From Mucilaginibacter sp. (GTDB lineage Bacteria; Bacteroidota; Bacteroidia; Sphingobacteriales; Sphingobacteriaceae), in NCBI RefSeq assembly GCF_028288185.1, contig NZ_JAQBOF010000031.1, positions 90,187 to 154,186 on the forward strand: 64,000 nt of DNA, given 5' to 3'. The position numbers and the translations under genes are program-made. The notes beneath the pieces are model-generated. The model was given only the letters and a program-made list of their open reading frames with translations, ran no database searches and was not told where the DNA came from. Of the stretch, positions 1 to 10,243 are shown piece after piece (position 1 is the stretch's first letter; every line of letters begins with the position of its first letter).

Positions 1-1701
1 ATCAAACAGTAAACCCAGTTTTTTTAAGTTACGTGCCATTACAGAATTTGATGCCGGGATAACGTTATCCATAACCTCGGCTTTACGGGCTATTAGTTGC
101 TCATCATCATCCGCGGTAAAAAAGAAAATACCGTTTACCTCGTCATAATAATGAGCGATGGCGCTATCGGCCAGTTTTATCGCGTGGTTTAGCCATTGCT
201 CATCAAAAGTAACTTCGTATAAGGCGATGAAGGCATCTATGATATTGGCGTAGTCGTCTAAAAAAGCGACCTCACCCAACCCTCTCCTTTGGAGAGGGTT
301 GGCCCCATCACTGCCCGTTTCCACTGTTTTATAAACGCGGGAGATACGCCCGTCCTTTATTAAATTAGTGGATAAGAAATTTGCGTTTTTTAGGGCGATG
401 TCTAAATATTCAACTTTGTTAAACGTCCGATAAGCTTCGCATACCCCTTTTAACATTAAACCGTTCCATGAGGCTAGTATCTTATTATCCAGTCCGGGTC
501 TGATGCGTTTACTTCGTGCTTCAAATAGCTTTTTTCTGGATGCCGCTACGCTGTCTAATAATTCTTCGACAGGGATGCCGATGGCTTCGGCAAGTTCTTT
601 ATCTTCGCCACGTTTAAACAGGATATTGGTTTGTCCTTCCTCCCAATTACCTTCATCATTAATATGGTAATAGATGCAAAATAACTCTGCCTCTGTACCT
701 AATATAGCCTGAATTTCTTCTTTCGCGAAAACATAGAACTTACCCTCTACCCCTTCACTATCCGCATCAAGCGCCGAGTAAAAACCACCATCCGGCGACA
801 ACAATTCGCGCACAGCAAAATCAATGGTATCGCTAACAGTTTGTTTGTATAATTCATCCGGCTGCCAGGTGTAGGCCTCAGAATATAAAGTAATCAACTG
901 GCCATTATCATACAGCATTTTTTCGAAATGGGGCACGTGCCATAAACCATCAACTGAATATCGGGCAAAGCCTCCGCCTAAATGATCATAGATACCCCCA
1001 TAGGCCATTTTTCGTAATGTTAGCTTGGCAAGCTCAGCAATTTTATTATCCTGCATTAAGTGCGCGTATCGCACCAAAAACTGCCAATTATTAGGCATCG
1101 GGAACTTTGGGGCCGTCCCCATTCCTCCCTCTGTTTTATCAAAATACTTTTTCCAGTTGTTTACAATAACTTCCAGATCGGCTTGGGTATAGTCAGGTTG
1201 CGTTTCAACAAAACCTATCGACTCATATTTTTGGATGCCTTCGGTTAAACGCTCGGCATATTCCAGCGCGTCTTCGGGCTTTTGCTTGTAGTAATCGGCC
1301 AGGTTAAAGAGCAGGCTTGTCCAGTCGTTTTTACGGAAATAGGTGCCCGCATAAATAGGCCGCTGATCCGGCAGGCAGATACAATTTAACGGCCAGCCGC
1401 CCCTGCCGCTTATTAATTGTACAACACTCATGTAGATCTGGTCAACGTCCGGGCGTTCTTCCCGGTCAACTTTTATACATACAAAAAACTCGTTCATTAC
1501 CGCGGCCACTTGCTCGTCCTCAAAACTTTCGTGCTCCATAACATGGCACCAATGACAGGCAGAATAGCCAATACTTACAATGATGAGTTTATTTTCGTCC
1601 TTAGCTTTTTGTAATGCTTCATTACCCCACGGATACCAATTAACCGGGTTATTGGCGTGCTGTAATAAGTATGGAGAAGTGGAGTTGGCTAAGCGGTTCA
1701 T
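1..1701 (-). CDS. Thioredoxin-like DUF255 (YyaL/SPATA20 family) protein, C-terminus cut by window edge
   Basis: The frame is open from an ATG at 1701 to the left edge, so 567 codons are seen and the C-terminus is missing. The N-terminal region is a thioredoxin-like DUF255 domain with a CHWCH redox motif (C49 and C52). The rest resembles the alpha/alpha-barrel found in YyaL/SPATA20 proteins, with the family motif [20 protein letters not shown] near residues 240-260. The family is about 680 residues long, so roughly 110 are lacking. The biochemical role of the family is poorly known. There is no signal peptide, so it should be cytoplasmic. Oddity: residues about 463-478 contain a stretch encoded by a palindromic repeat (276-302) that keeps the frame open. 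The family call is confident; function is not. Confidence 0.9.
   Translation of the reverse strand, partial: MNRLANSTSPYLLQHANNPVNWYPWGNEALQKAKDENKLIIVSIGYSACHWCHVMEHESFEDEQVAAVMNEFFVCIKVDREERPDVDQIYMSVVQLISGRGGWPLNCICLPDQRPIYAGTYFRKNDWTSLLFNLADYYKQKPEDALEYAERLTEGIQKYESIGFVETQPDYTQADLEVIVNNWKKYFDKTEGGMGTAPKFPMPNNWQFLVRYAHLMQDNKIAELAKLTLRKMAYGGIYDHLGGGFARYSVDGLWHVPHFEKMLYDNGQLITLYSEAYTWQPDELYKQTVSDTIDFAVRELLSPDGGFYSALDADSEGVEGKFYVFAKEEIQAILGTEAELFCIYYHINDEGNWEEGQTNILFKRGEDKELAEAIGIPVEELLDSVAASRKKLFEARSKRIRPGLDNKILASWNGLMLKGVCEAYRTFNKVEYLDIALKNANFLSTNLIKDGRISRVYKTVETGSDGANPLQRRGLGEVAFLDDYANIIDAFIALYEVTFDEQWLNHAIKLADSAIAHYYDEVNGIFFFTADDDEQLIARKAEVMDNVIPASNSVMARNLKKLGLLFD
276..302. repeat. Palindromic repeat inside a coding sequence
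   Basis: This is a perfect inverted repeat with 12-bp arms (CCAACCCTCTCC and its complement) around a TTT loop. It resembles the intergenic CCCTCCCC-type palindromes common in Bacteroidota, such as the one at 29192-29263. Here it sits in frame in the DUF255 gene and encodes NPLQRRGLG at about residues 467-475. Confidence 0.8.
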
Positions 1702-1759
1702 GATTAATTATTGGGTTAAAATGTAAAATTAACCACTTTAAAAGGATAGATGTTTGAAT

Positions 1760-2053
1760 TTAATCTATTATGATAGGATCTTGACGGTTATCCCAAAAGT
1801 AAGCTATCAAAACATGGTCGATACACACTTTATAAAACATAGAACAGTTTTTATGTGGAATACATTTTCTTAACTCGGCATTTTCTTGAGCAATAGGATA
1901 AATGTACGGAGTTGCAGAAATAATGTCTAAAATTTTCGAGATCTTGGTTTCAAATTTAATTACAAAACGATCACCCCATCTTTGACGAAGCTGTGATATA
2001 ACAGCATTATAAGTTTCTTCCGCTTCGGGAGTAAACTTTATTTCAAAGTTCAT
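1760..2053 (-). CDS. RelE/ParE-family type II toxin
   Basis: A 97-residue protein of the RelE/ParE toxin fold. It starts MNFEIKFTPEAEETY, has the family's central L-Q-R-W-G-D helix region and the late FYKV...VLIAYFWDNRQDP strand pair. RelE members cut mRNA on the ribosome and ParE members poison gyrase; this sequence does not decide which. Its ATG overlaps the stop of the upstream antitoxin gene by 4 bp (ATGA), the usual translational coupling. It is the second gene of a two-gene operon read on the minus strand. The length is normal for the family and I see no truncation. Confidence 0.85.
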   Translation of the reverse strand: MNFEIKFTPEAEETYNAVISQLRQRWGDRFVIKFETKISKILDIISATPYIYPIAQENAELRKCIPHKNCSMFYKVCIDHVLIAYFWDNRQDPIIID

Positions 2054-2259
2054 TTTTTAGTAAAATGCTTATCTTTAAATTCCTGTAGAGAAATTGTTTG
2101 TCCATTCTCATATTGTTTAAGGCTTCTTTCGATCCCTTTTAAAACATGGTCAGGTAATTTAGTCGGCTGATGTTCGAATTGAACTTTCAACGCCTTTAAA
2201 ACAGCTTTAACTGTTTTAAGTTGCTCTGCACTTTCGGGATGTATCACAAGAGATTCCAT
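2050..2259 (-). CDS. Antitoxin of the RelE/ParE-type pair
   Basis: A 69-residue protein placed directly before the toxin and overlapping it by 4 bp, which is the main evidence for an antitoxin role. It has an N-terminal beta-like segment (MESLVIHPES) and a Lys-rich alpha-helical C-terminus that should wrap the toxin. I start it at the ATG at 2259; a longer reading from 2274 adds only MYFCY. A TATTTTTG -7-like box on the minus strand at 2264-2271 lies only a few bases upstream, so the message may have almost no leader. No HTH or ribbon-helix-helix motif is obvious. Antitoxins of this short DUF2683-like type are common in Bacteroidota. Confidence 0.75.
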   Translation of the reverse strand: MESLVIHPESAEQLKTVKAVLKALKVQFEHQPTKLPDHVLKGIERSLKQYENGQTISLQEFKDKHFTKK

Positions 2260-2384
2260 ATAACAAAAATACAAAAATTCATTACAAACTACCTAAATAA
2301 ACAACTGCGTTTTCATCCTCAAATCCTACATTATGCAATAACATTTAATTTTACTTAATTTGCCCCGTACAAATTAACTGATCA

Positions 2385-4358
2385 ATGTATTACTTTAAAA
2401 ACTACATGCTATTAGCATGCGGATTGCTTGCTGTTGCCTTTAACGTATCGGCACAAGCACCTACCGACACGGTTAAATATAACCATTCGGACCTATTTGG
2501 CCCCATTGTTTGGCCTATGACCAGCAATGGCACCCGCTCTGCAGCCGGCAAACCCGGCCCAAACTACTGGCAAAACCGTGCCGACTATCAAATCCACGCT
2601 ACTTTAAATGAAGCCGCTCAGGATACTACCATTAACGGTGATGTCACAATAACTTATACCAATAACAGTCCAGACAATATGGACCATTTATGGTTACAAC
2701 TGGATCAAAACCTGTTCAGGCCAGACTCTCGCGGCGCGGCCGTTACACCTTACACCGGTGACAGGTTTGACGTTAAGGGCTTTAGCCGTGGTGGTATTAC
2801 TATCACATCTGTGTCGGTTACTTATAAAGGACAGACCTATACAGTTACCCCGGTTATTACTGATGCACGTATGCAAGTGCGTTTAACTAAACCGCTTGGT
2901 GCCAATGGCGATAAAATACAGGTAAAAGTAAACTACAGTTTCTCTATTCCTTATTATGGTGCCGACCGTATGGGGCGCAAGAAATTTAGCCAGGGTATGG
3001 TTTACGAAATTGCGCAATGGTACCCGCGCATGTGTGTTTATGATGATGCCGAAGGCTGGAACACCTTACCCTACATGGGCTTGGGTGAGTTCTATTGCGA
3101 CTACGGCGATTACGATTACTACATCACCGCGCCCGCTAACATGGTTGTTGTAGGATCTGGCGATCTTTTAAACGCCAATGAAGTACTTACCCCTATCCAG
3201 CAAAAACGTTTATCCGAAGCGCGTAACAGCGATAAAACGGTTACTATCATATCAGCCAGTGAAGTTGGCGAAGCTGCTACCCGTCCGGCTAAAGGGCTAT
3301 TAACCTGGCACTTTAAAATGGAGAACACCCGTGATGTATCGTGGGCCGCATCTACCGCGTTTATTTGGGATGCTGCTAAGGTTAACCTGCCATCGGGCCG
3401 CAAATGTATATCGCAGTCGGCTTACCCAATTGAGAGCGCGGGCAATAACGCCTGGGGCCGCTCTACCGAGTATTTAAAGAACAGCATCGAGATCTACTCG
3501 AAAGCCTATATCGAATATCCATGGAACTCGGCGGTTAACGTATCGGGTGTGGCTTTAGGTATGGAGTACCCGGGTATTATTTTCTGCCTAAGCGGCTTGA
3601 AAAATGGCGGACTTTGGGGCGATGTAACCCACGAGATAGGCCATAACTGGTTCCCGATGATAGTTGGCAGCAACGAGCGTAAATATATGTGGATGGATGA
3701 AGGCTTTAACACCTTTATTAATGAGTACTCTACCAAGATGTTTAACAATGGCGAGTATGCTCCAAAAGGGCCCAACAACCGAGCGCAAAGCGTTTTAAGA
3801 AGCTATATCCGCAGTAATGATCCGTTAATAACCCCATCAGAGGCTATTGGCTTAAATGATTACGGGCAGTATTATAACAAAACCGCTTTAGGCTTAGATA
3901 TGCTGCGCGATGTGGTTTTAGGGCCAGAGCGTTTTGATTATGCCTTCCACGAGTATATTAAGTATTGGGCCATGAAACACCCGTTGCCTTACGACTTCTT
4001 CCGCGCTATGAATGATGCCGCCGGCGAGGACCTGAACTGGTTCTTTAAGCCATGGTTCTTCACTACCTGGAAGCTGGACCAGTCGGTTGAGTCTGTAACT
4101 TATGATGGTGGCAACCCGGCTAACGGCGCTATCATCACCATAGCCAACAAAGAAAAAATGGCCATGCCGGTAGACCTGAAAATTACACAAGCCAATGGCA
4201 AAAACGAGCTGTTAAAACTACCTGTTAACGTTTTCCAGCGTAATGGTGTATGGAAGTTTAAATACCCGTCAACATCAACCATAAAAAGTATAGTGATCGA
4301 TCCGGACCATCAGTTACCTGATATTGATTTGAAAAATAATACTTATAAAGTGGATTAA
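2385..4358 (+). CDS. Exported M1-family zinc aminopeptidase
   Basis: A 657-residue protein with a Sec signal peptide (about residues 1-24, cleavage after VSAQ). It has the gluzincin zinc site HEIGH (H416, E417, H420) with the downstream ligand in WMDEGF (E439). The substrate-anchoring motif is GMEYP rather than the classical GAMEN, a variant I associate with Bacteroidota M1 peptidases. It should remove N-terminal residues from peptides in the periplasm or at the cell surface. The C-terminal region after residue 560 is a beta domain. The gene stands alone on the plus strand and is followed by a strong terminator at 4408-4443. Length and motifs are complete. Confidence 0.93.
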   Translation: MYYFKNYMLLACGLLAVAFNVSAQAPTDTVKYNHSDLFGPIVWPMTSNGTRSAAGKPGPNYWQNRADYQIHATLNEAAQDTTINGDVTITYTNNSPDNMDHLWLQLDQNLFRPDSRGAAVTPYTGDRFDVKGFSRGGITITSVSVTYKGQTYTVTPVITDARMQVRLTKPLGANGDKIQVKVNYSFSIPYYGADRMGRKKFSQGMVYEIAQWYPRMCVYDDAEGWNTLPYMGLGEFYCDYGDYDYYITAPANMVVVGSGDLLNANEVLTPIQQKRLSEARNSDKTVTIISASEVGEAATRPAKGLLTWHFKMENTRDVSWAASTAFIWDAAKVNLPSGRKCISQSAYPIESAGNNAWGRSTEYLKNSIEIYSKAYIEYPWNSAVNVSGVALGMEYPGIIFCLSGLKNGGLWGDVTHEIGHNWFPMIVGSNERKYMWMDEGFNTFINEYSTKMFNNGEYAPKGPNNRAQSVLRSYIRSNDPLITPSEAIGLNDYGQYYNKTALGLDMLRDVVLGPERFDYAFHEYIKYWAMKHPLPYDFFRAMNDAAGEDLNWFFKPWFFTTWKLDQSVESVTYDGGNPANGAIITIANKEKMAMPVDLKITQANGKNELLKLPVNVFQRNGVWKFKYPSTSTIKSIVIDPDHQLPDIDLKNNTYKVD

Positions 4359-4407
4359 TTTTTCATTTCGGATATCGGATGTTCGATATCGGATTTTTAA
4401 TTTAAGT

Positions 4408-4443
4408 AAAGACCCGGTTTCTCAATGAAACCGGGTCTTTTTG
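4408..4443 (+). terminator. Rho-independent terminator of the M1 peptidase gene
   Basis: A perfect 13-bp stem (AAAGACCCGGTTT at 4408-4420, complement at 4428-4440), a 7-base loop and a T-rich tail. It begins 50 bases after the stop codon. Confidence 0.88.
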
Positions 4444-4751
4444 TTTGTTGTTTCATGAAACAAGGTCTTATACGTCTATAGGTTTACGGTCAACCTTTAT
4501 TAGGACTAGTCACAAAGTACGGAAACATTGTATTATAAAATGGTGGCATAACTTTGTCACCACATTTTAAGTTAAGTTTTTTAACCGGTGGCACGGTGGC
4601 GGTTAACGCACCAATGAGTATATATAAAATACGGCAGATAATGGCAGGTACAGGCAGGTACAGGTATACAAATTATGTACTCACTGCAGTTTCACGTACA
4701 CTCATTGCAGGTGCAGGCATGTTTGCGTAAAACACTATAAATCAACAATCT
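4444..4751. other. Gene-free interval with small hairpins and CAGGTA repeats
   Basis: No ORF here looks real. The stretch contains a small hairpin with TTAACCG arms (4581-4587 and 4600-4606), an imperfect hairpin around 4537-4568 and a short direct repeat of GGCAGGTACA near 4640-4665. TGCAGTTTCACGTACACTCA and a related copy follow near 4685-4720. It lies between two convergent genes. It could hold a remnant or a small RNA, but nothing decisive is visible. Confidence 0.4.
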
Positions 4752-4784
4752 AAAAACAAAAAATCGCCCTGATTTTTTGTTTTT
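4752..4784. terminator. AT-rich bidirectional hairpin downstream of the GH2 gene
   Basis: Perfect 14-bp arms (4752-4765 and 4771-4784) flank the loop GCCCT, with an A-run on one side and a T-run on the other. It lies about 100 bases beyond the stop of the minus-strand GH2 gene and can serve either direction. Confidence 0.6.
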
Positions 4785-4888
4785 TTTCACAGTTTTCAGG
4801 ATTTAAATTGTCATTCTTTTTATTACGGGAATCCATGGCCCTGCTCTCAAGAGGGGAATCGCGCAGGCCACCACTTTTTTACTCTTGC

Positions 4889-7531
4889 TTATTTAATATC
4901 AATCACTCGCTCAACCAAATTCCATCCCCTGATAGAAACCTTCGGATTAACCACCGGCAGGTTATATTCCAACACAACTACTTTCTGCTCACCCGGCAAC
5001 ACAGATACATAATTATCCGAATAAAAAACAGGCAACACCCGTTCTTTGGTTGTAGGGTTAATAAGCGATATCTGGTTAAAGAACGCCACCGGCGCTTGTT
5101 TGCTGTTGGTTAGTGTAACCGCTATTTTGCCTTTGGCTATGCGCTTGGCGGTAATGCTTAGCTTTGATTTAGCCATTTCGTTCAAGCCGGAGTACTCGCC
5201 TTTTCCATCGGCCAGCCAGTAAATATTATCACTAATGATCTTGTTGTTCTTGTCGGTTAAGCGCAGGGCCAGAAACGCGCCTTTATCTGTCGCGGCAGCG
5301 GCTATTTCTTTTTTAATGGAGAGCAATGGTAGTACACCTGATGGCGCAATATCCTTTATCAGCGTAGTTACAGGCGCTGCTTTACCGGCAATGGAGTATA
5401 ATTTTACCGTTGCCGTTACGTTTTTAAGGTTCACAAAAGTGTTATTAACGATGCTCACAGCGCTATCAACCGGGTTGTACATAATATGTACCGGGGCGCT
5501 GCCGCTATGCAGACCGTAAAGGCAGGCGTTAGGGTCCAGATAATAATCATACATCTGCCCACGCATGGCGGTCCATGGGTTTTGGGTTTTCCAGATGATG
5601 CTGCCGGTGTACCAGTCCCACATGTGCGAGCTAAAGCCTTCCATTAGTGCACGGTATTGGTCGTAGTTTACCAATTGGGCCTTTTCCGCAAATTCTTTTA
5701 CATCTTTTGGTTTACCGTATTTATCAATATAATCCTCATAACCTATATAAGTATGATAGCGCCAAACAGAATCCAACTTTTCGCGGCGGCCACCGCTTTT
5801 ATTATATTCAGGCATAACCATATTAGCTGTCGGGATAAATCTTTTTAACGATTCGTAATCGTTTATCCCCATAGAACCAACTTCCGAATTAAAAGGATAA
5901 GTTTTTTTAGCCCAGAAAACAGAGATTGGCTGTATATTGTACGGTCCATCCCCATTAACTCCTTTTTCGGTCTTGCCCATATCCAACGAGTTGGAGAAAT
6001 CAACAAACCAGCGGGTATTGTCCAGTTTAGGCATTATGGTATCGCGTACAGCGGCCAAAATATCATCGGGCTGGGTAATTTCATTACCACCACACCATAT
6101 AGCCAGCGATGCGTAATTACGTATCATTTTTACCTGATCCTCGATAGAACGAATGTACAGGTCATGGTCATCAGGGTATTTGCGGCGGGTGGCCTGATCA
6201 TCCAGCTTGGCTTTATCCGCCCAGCGGCCATTACAATCGCCAGATCCCCACATATCCTGAAAAACCAATATACCGTACTTGTCGCAAGCCTGATAAAATT
6301 CTGGCCGTTCAACCAGCGCGCCGCCCCAAACCCGTATAAGGTTCAGGTTCATATCGTGATGAAAGCGTACCTCGGCATCATAACGCGCGTTACTGAAGCG
6401 CAGCATTTCGTCAGACACTATCCAGTTACCGCCTTTAATAAATACTCGTTGCCCGTTAACATTAATCTGGCGGCTTTGGGTATGGGCGTTCCATTCGCTG
6501 GTTAACTGGCGTACACCTATTTCAATATTTTTTTGGTCGGATATTTTATTAACGGCAATTACAAATTGCAGGTTTAAATGATACAGGTTTTGCGGGCCAT
6601 AGCCATTTGGCCACCATAATTTTGGATTTTTCAGCACATAGTCATTAAGCTTTACTTCCTGCGTTTCGCCCGGTTTTAAGGTTACTTTTTTTGATACCGG
6701 TTTACCATCCAAATTATATTTTAAAAAGCCGGTAACAGGTTTATCCGTAGCGTTTTTTACTTGTGCCGACACCTGTATAATGGCAGGCTTTTGCAGCCCG
6801 ATTGGTTGCCTTATGCCCGGCACCAACGTAACCACATGCGGATCAGTTATCCGCATCACGCCGGTTTTTTCGATAGTTACTTTATCCCAGATCCCGGTGT
6901 TACGGTCGCGGATGGGCTGGATCCAGTCCCACCCAGCGGTATACTGTATGCCCACATTGCGGGCAATAGTCCCATCGCCACCCTGGCCGCCATTGGGGTT
7001 ACCCACCGGATCGGGCGGATACACAATAACAGCCAGCCGGTTATTACCTTTTTTAGATAACCATTTGGTAATATTATAGCTCTGCCGCAAAAACATACCC
7101 GAGTGCAGTTTTTCATTCAATTGTCTGCCATTTAAAAATACATTACAGCTATAATTTACACCCCGAAGGTTCAAATAAACCTGGCTACCATTTTTTGGGA
7201 TATTCTCCTTAAAATCCTTAACAAACCAATAGGTATAATAGTCGCGACCCGTTTTGTAGATATCGGGTATCAGTTTATTATTCATCCCATAAAAAGGATC
7301 GGGTATTTGTTTGTTATTTAGTTGTGATGTTAAAACCGTGCCGGGCACGGTGGCGGGCATCCAGTCGGTAAGGGGAAACGCCGGGTCAGATATTAATTCG
7401 CCGTTGTCCTTTACCGCGCCAATGGCTTTACATTTCCAGCCGGTGTTTAGCTCGTAGCCGGTTTGTGCCGATGCAATTTTTATGGCTGTTATTAATAAGA
7501 GCGATAAGAGGATCCTGGTTGGGATACGCAT
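4889..7531 (-). CDS. Secreted glycoside hydrolase family 2 protein (beta-mannosidase/exo-glucosaminidase-like)
   Basis: An 880-residue GH2 enzyme. From the N-terminus it has a Sec signal peptide ending in IASAQ, a jelly-roll sugar-binding domain, an Ig-like sandwich domain, a TIM barrel and C-terminal beta domains. The TIM barrel shows IWCGGNE, whose Glu is the likely acid/base, and FNSEVGSMG, whose Glu is the likely nucleophile. It should cleave exo-beta-linkages of mannosides or glucosaminides in the periplasm; the exact sugar cannot be read from sequence. I use the ATG at 7531 because the longer reading begins at a TTG inside the promoter, whose -7 box TACATTTG is at 7553-7560. The gene is monocistronic and divergent from the pcrA-like gene. 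No SusC/SusD pair is nearby. Confidence 0.88.
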   Translation of the reverse strand: MRIPTRILLSLLLITAIKIASAQTGYELNTGWKCKAIGAVKDNGELISDPAFPLTDWMPATVPGTVLTSQLNNKQIPDPFYGMNNKLIPDIYKTGRDYYTYWFVKDFKENIPKNGSQVYLNLRGVNYSCNVFLNGRQLNEKLHSGMFLRQSYNITKWLSKKGNNRLAVIVYPPDPVGNPNGGQGGDGTIARNVGIQYTAGWDWIQPIRDRNTGIWDKVTIEKTGVMRITDPHVVTLVPGIRQPIGLQKPAIIQVSAQVKNATDKPVTGFLKYNLDGKPVSKKVTLKPGETQEVKLNDYVLKNPKLWWPNGYGPQNLYHLNLQFVIAVNKISDQKNIEIGVRQLTSEWNAHTQSRQINVNGQRVFIKGGNWIVSDEMLRFSNARYDAEVRFHHDMNLNLIRVWGGALVERPEFYQACDKYGILVFQDMWGSGDCNGRWADKAKLDDQATRRKYPDDHDLYIRSIEDQVKMIRNYASLAIWCGGNEITQPDDILAAVRDTIMPKLDNTRWFVDFSNSLDMGKTEKGVNGDGPYNIQPISVFWAKKTYPFNSEVGSMGINDYESLKRFIPTANMVMPEYNKSGGRREKLDSVWRYHTYIGYEDYIDKYGKPKDVKEFAEKAQLVNYDQYRALMEGFSSHMWDWYTGSIIWKTQNPWTAMRGQMYDYYLDPNACLYGLHSGSAPVHIMYNPVDSAVSIVNNTFVNLKNVTATVKLYSIAGKAAPVTTLIKDIAPSGVLPLLSIKKEIAAAATDKGAFLALRLTDKNNKIISDNIYWLADGKGEYSGLNEMAKSKLSITAKRIAKGKIAVTLTNSKQAPVAFFNQISLINPTTKERVLPVFYSDNYVSVLPGEQKVVVLEYNLPVVNPKVSIRGWNLVERVIDIK

Positions 7532-7552
7532 AAGATAAATCGTTTTGGTGAT

Positions 7553-7584
7553 CAAATGTAAATAATTAGGGTCGGGTATTCAAG
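7553..7584 (-). promoter_or_regulatory. Bacteroidota-type promoter of the GH2 gene
   Basis: On the minus strand a CTTG (-33, TTG core) at 7584-7581 is followed after 20 bases by a perfect -7 box TACATTTG at 7560-7553. The ATG lies 22 bases downstream of the box. Confidence 0.55.
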
Positions 7585-7634
7585 GGTATGTTTTTCGATG
7601 TATACTGTGACTCACCCGATCTACGCTTCGCTGG

Positions 7635-7664
7635 ACCATCTCTTCCGCAAGCGGGAAAGATGGT
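7635..7664. repeat. Imperfect hairpin repeat
   Basis: ACCATCT...AGATGGT outer arms with an inner TTCCGC/GCGG-GAA stem containing one bulge. It sits between two divergent genes, so it is not a terminator. It resembles dispersed Bacteroidota palindromes. Confidence 0.5.
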
Positions 7665-7682
7665 TATTCATTTTTGTGGAAT

Positions 7683-7713
7683 AGATTTGACAACTTTAAA
7701 AGTTGTCAAATCT
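7683..7713. repeat. Perfect palindrome between divergent genes
   Basis: 15-bp arms (AGATTTGACAACTTT and its complement) around one base. It lies 89 bases before the TTG start at 7803. Its position in a divergent promoter region argues against a terminator; it is either a dispersed repeat or a regulatory site. Confidence 0.65.
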
Positions 7714-7802
7714 TAAATTCAGAATAAATTGTTCCTCGTTTTTCCTTTCCGCTTTCAGCTCAAAACCTTAATTTCGCTGCACACAGAAAAGAGGGAAAAG
7801 CA

Positions 7803-10094
7803 TTGGATTATTTAGAGGGATTAAACCCCGAGCAGCAGGCGGCAGTTAAACAAATAAAGGGACCGGTAATGATCATCGCCGGCGCAGGTTCGGGCAAAAC
7901 CCGAGTTATAACCTATCGTGTTGCTCACCTGATCCGCAACGGGGTAGATTCGTTTAACATCCTTGTGCTAACCTTTACCAACAAGGCCTCGCGCGAAATG
8001 CGTGAACGTATAACCCACCTGGTTGGCCCCGAAGCCAAGAACATTTGGATGGGTACCTTCCACTCTGTTTTTTCTAAGATATTACGGGTTGAGGCCGATA
8101 AGATAGGCTACCCTAACAACTTTACCATTTACGATACCGATGACAGCAAAAGTGTTATCCGCGCTATTTTAAAAGAGATGAGCCTGGATGATAAGCTGTA
8201 CAGTGTAAACTTTGTTTTAAACCGTATATCGGCTGCGAAAAATAACCTGGTATCATGGATGGAATATCAAAAAAACGACCAGATACAGGCCGATGATATA
8301 TCAAGCAATCGTCCAATGCTGGGAGCCATATACCAAACCTATGCACAACGCTGTTACCGCGCCGGCGCTATGGACTTTGACGATCTGTTGTTTAAAACCA
8401 ACGAACTGTTAAAGCAATATCCCGATGTATTAAACAAATATCAGCACAAGTTTAAATACCTGATGGTGGACGAGTATCAGGATACCAACTTCTCGCAATA
8501 CCTGATCGTAAAAAAACTAGCAGCTGTTAATGAGAATATTTGTGTGGTGGGCGATGATGCGCAAAGTATCTATGCTTTCCGTGGCGCAAACATCCAAAAC
8601 ATATTAAATTTTGAGAAGGATTACCCTGATCTGAAAATATTTAAGCTGGAGCAAAATTACCGCTCTACCCAAAACATTGTAAATGTGGCCAATAGCATCA
8701 TCGCTAATAATAAGGAGCAGCTTAAAAAGAATGTGTTTTCTGAGAAAGAAAGCGGCGATAAAATAAAAGTGATGCGCGCTTTCAGCGATAACGAAGAAGG
8801 CAAACTCGTTGCCGAAGCCATTATGCATGAGCGTACCACCAAAGGTTTGCGGTGGCATGATTTTGCGATATTGTACCGCACCAATGCGCAGTCGCGCTCT
8901 ATGGAGGAGGCCTTGCGTAAATTGGGAACGCCTTATAAAATATATGGCGGCCTCTCCTTCTATCAGCGTAAAGAAATTAAGGATCTAATAGCTTATTTCA
9001 GGCTTACTTTTAATCCTAATGATGAGGAAGCTTTAAAGCGTGTTATTAACTATCCACGCCGTGGCATTGGCGATACTACTATTGATAAGATCATAGTTTC
9101 TGCTGATCAGAATAGTGTAACACCATGGGAAGTGATACTTGCCCCCGATAAATATTTAGAGGGACGTATATCTGCCTCTGTTACAGGCTTTGCCGTTATG
9201 ATACAGAGCTTCCAGGTGCTTACTAAAACACAAAGTGCCTACGAGGCTGCTTTATACATTGCACAGCATTCGGGCCTTTTAAAAGATTTGTACGAGGATA
9301 AATCTATAGAGGGACTTAACCGTTACGAAAACATCCAGGAGCTGTTAAACGGTATTAAAGAGTTTAGTGAGCGTGAGGATCTGGAAGAAAAAGGCCTTGA
9401 TGTTTTTATGCAGGATATTGCCCTGCTCACCAATGATGATAACGACAAGAATAAAGACGCGGACACGGTATCTTTAATGACCATACACTCGTCTAAAGGA
9501 TTAGAGTTCCCTCAGGTTTATGTGGTGGGATTGGAGGAGAACCTGTTCCCCTCACAAATGGCGCTTAACTCGCGCACCGACCTGGAAGAAGAGCGCCGTT
9601 TGTTTTACGTAGCCATAACCCGTGCAGAGAATAAGCTATCATTAAGCTATGCTACTTCGCGCTTTAAATTTGGGACGTTAATCAGCTGTGAGCCCAGTCG
9701 TTTTTTAGATGAGATAGACGCGCAATACCTGGAGCTTGATTTTACTGCAAGACCGGTTAATAATGTAGGCAGCCTTAATTATGATGATGAACGTTCTGCC
9801 TGGAGCCGTACGGATAATAAATTCTCGAAACCTAAGCCTAAAACAGCCACATCGGCACCGGTAAAAACAACTTCTATATTGGCTAAGGCGCATGTGCCAT
9901 CAGTCGGCTTTGCCCCATCTGATACCTCAAACCTACAAGTAGGTATGGAAGTAGAACATGAGCGCTTTGGTTTTGGCAAAGTATTAAGTATGGAAGGCAA
10001 CAAGCCTGATATTAAAGCAACTATTTTCTTTAAAGAAATTGGCCAAAAGCAATTGTTGTTAAAGTTTGCAAAACTTAGTATTATAAACCAATAA
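7803..10094 (+). CDS. pcrA: UvrD/PcrA-family superfamily 1A DNA helicase
   Basis: A 763-residue ATP-dependent 3'-5' helicase of the UvrD/PcrA/Rep group, acting in excision repair and clearing proteins from replicating DNA. Visible motifs are the N-terminal L-N-P-E-Q-Q-A-A-V Q-motif, Walker A GAGSGKT (about residues 27-33), motif II VDEYQDTN, motif III GDDAQSIYAFRGA, motif IV EQNYRS, motif V TIHSSKGLEF and motif VI VAITRA. The C-terminal residues 690-763 form a small basic tail domain (VGMEVEHERFGFGKV) as in PcrA. The start is a TTG at 7803: no ATG lies in frame upstream, and the family's N-terminus matches from here. A purine-rich run (GAAAAGAGGGAAAAG) precedes it and may be a ribosome binding site, unusual in this phylum. 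Confidence 0.93.
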   Translation: MDYLEGLNPEQQAAVKQIKGPVMIIAGAGSGKTRVITYRVAHLIRNGVDSFNILVLTFTNKASREMRERITHLVGPEAKNIWMGTFHSVFSKILRVEADKIGYPNNFTIYDTDDSKSVIRAILKEMSLDDKLYSVNFVLNRISAAKNNLVSWMEYQKNDQIQADDISSNRPMLGAIYQTYAQRCYRAGAMDFDDLLFKTNELLKQYPDVLNKYQHKFKYLMVDEYQDTNFSQYLIVKKLAAVNENICVVGDDAQSIYAFRGANIQNILNFEKDYPDLKIFKLEQNYRSTQNIVNVANSIIANNKEQLKKNVFSEKESGDKIKVMRAFSDNEEGKLVAEAIMHERTTKGLRWHDFAILYRTNAQSRSMEEALRKLGTPYKIYGGLSFYQRKEIKDLIAYFRLTFNPNDEEALKRVINYPRRGIGDTTIDKIIVSADQNSVTPWEVILAPDKYLEGRISASVTGFAVMIQSFQVLTKTQSAYEAALYIAQHSGLLKDLYEDKSIEGLNRYENIQELLNGIKEFSEREDLEEKGLDVFMQDIALLTNDDNDKNKDADTVSLMTIHSSKGLEFPQVYVVGLEENLFPSQMALNSRTDLEEERRLFYVAITRAENKLSLSYATSRFKFGTLISCEPSRFLDEIDAQYLELDFTARPVNNVGSLNYDDERSAWSRTDNKFSKPKPKTATSAPVKTTSILAKAHVPSVGFAPSDTSNLQVGMEVEHERFGFGKVLSMEGNKPDIKATIFFKEIGQKQLLLKFAKLSIINQ

Positions 10095-10243
10095 TTAATA
10101 ATATACCCCACTTTTCGGGGATGAAATTCCCCAATTAAATCTACAGTTAATTAAAATTTTAAAGATTTATAGGTAATATCGGCATGGCATATAAATTGGT
10201 TAGGTAATAGTGACCCTTTACCCCAACATTAATTTATACTGAA

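Noticed and set aside
7532..7555. TTG start for the GH2 enzyme
   Set aside because: It would overlap the -7 box and spoil the signal peptide; the ATG at 7531 gives a standard one.
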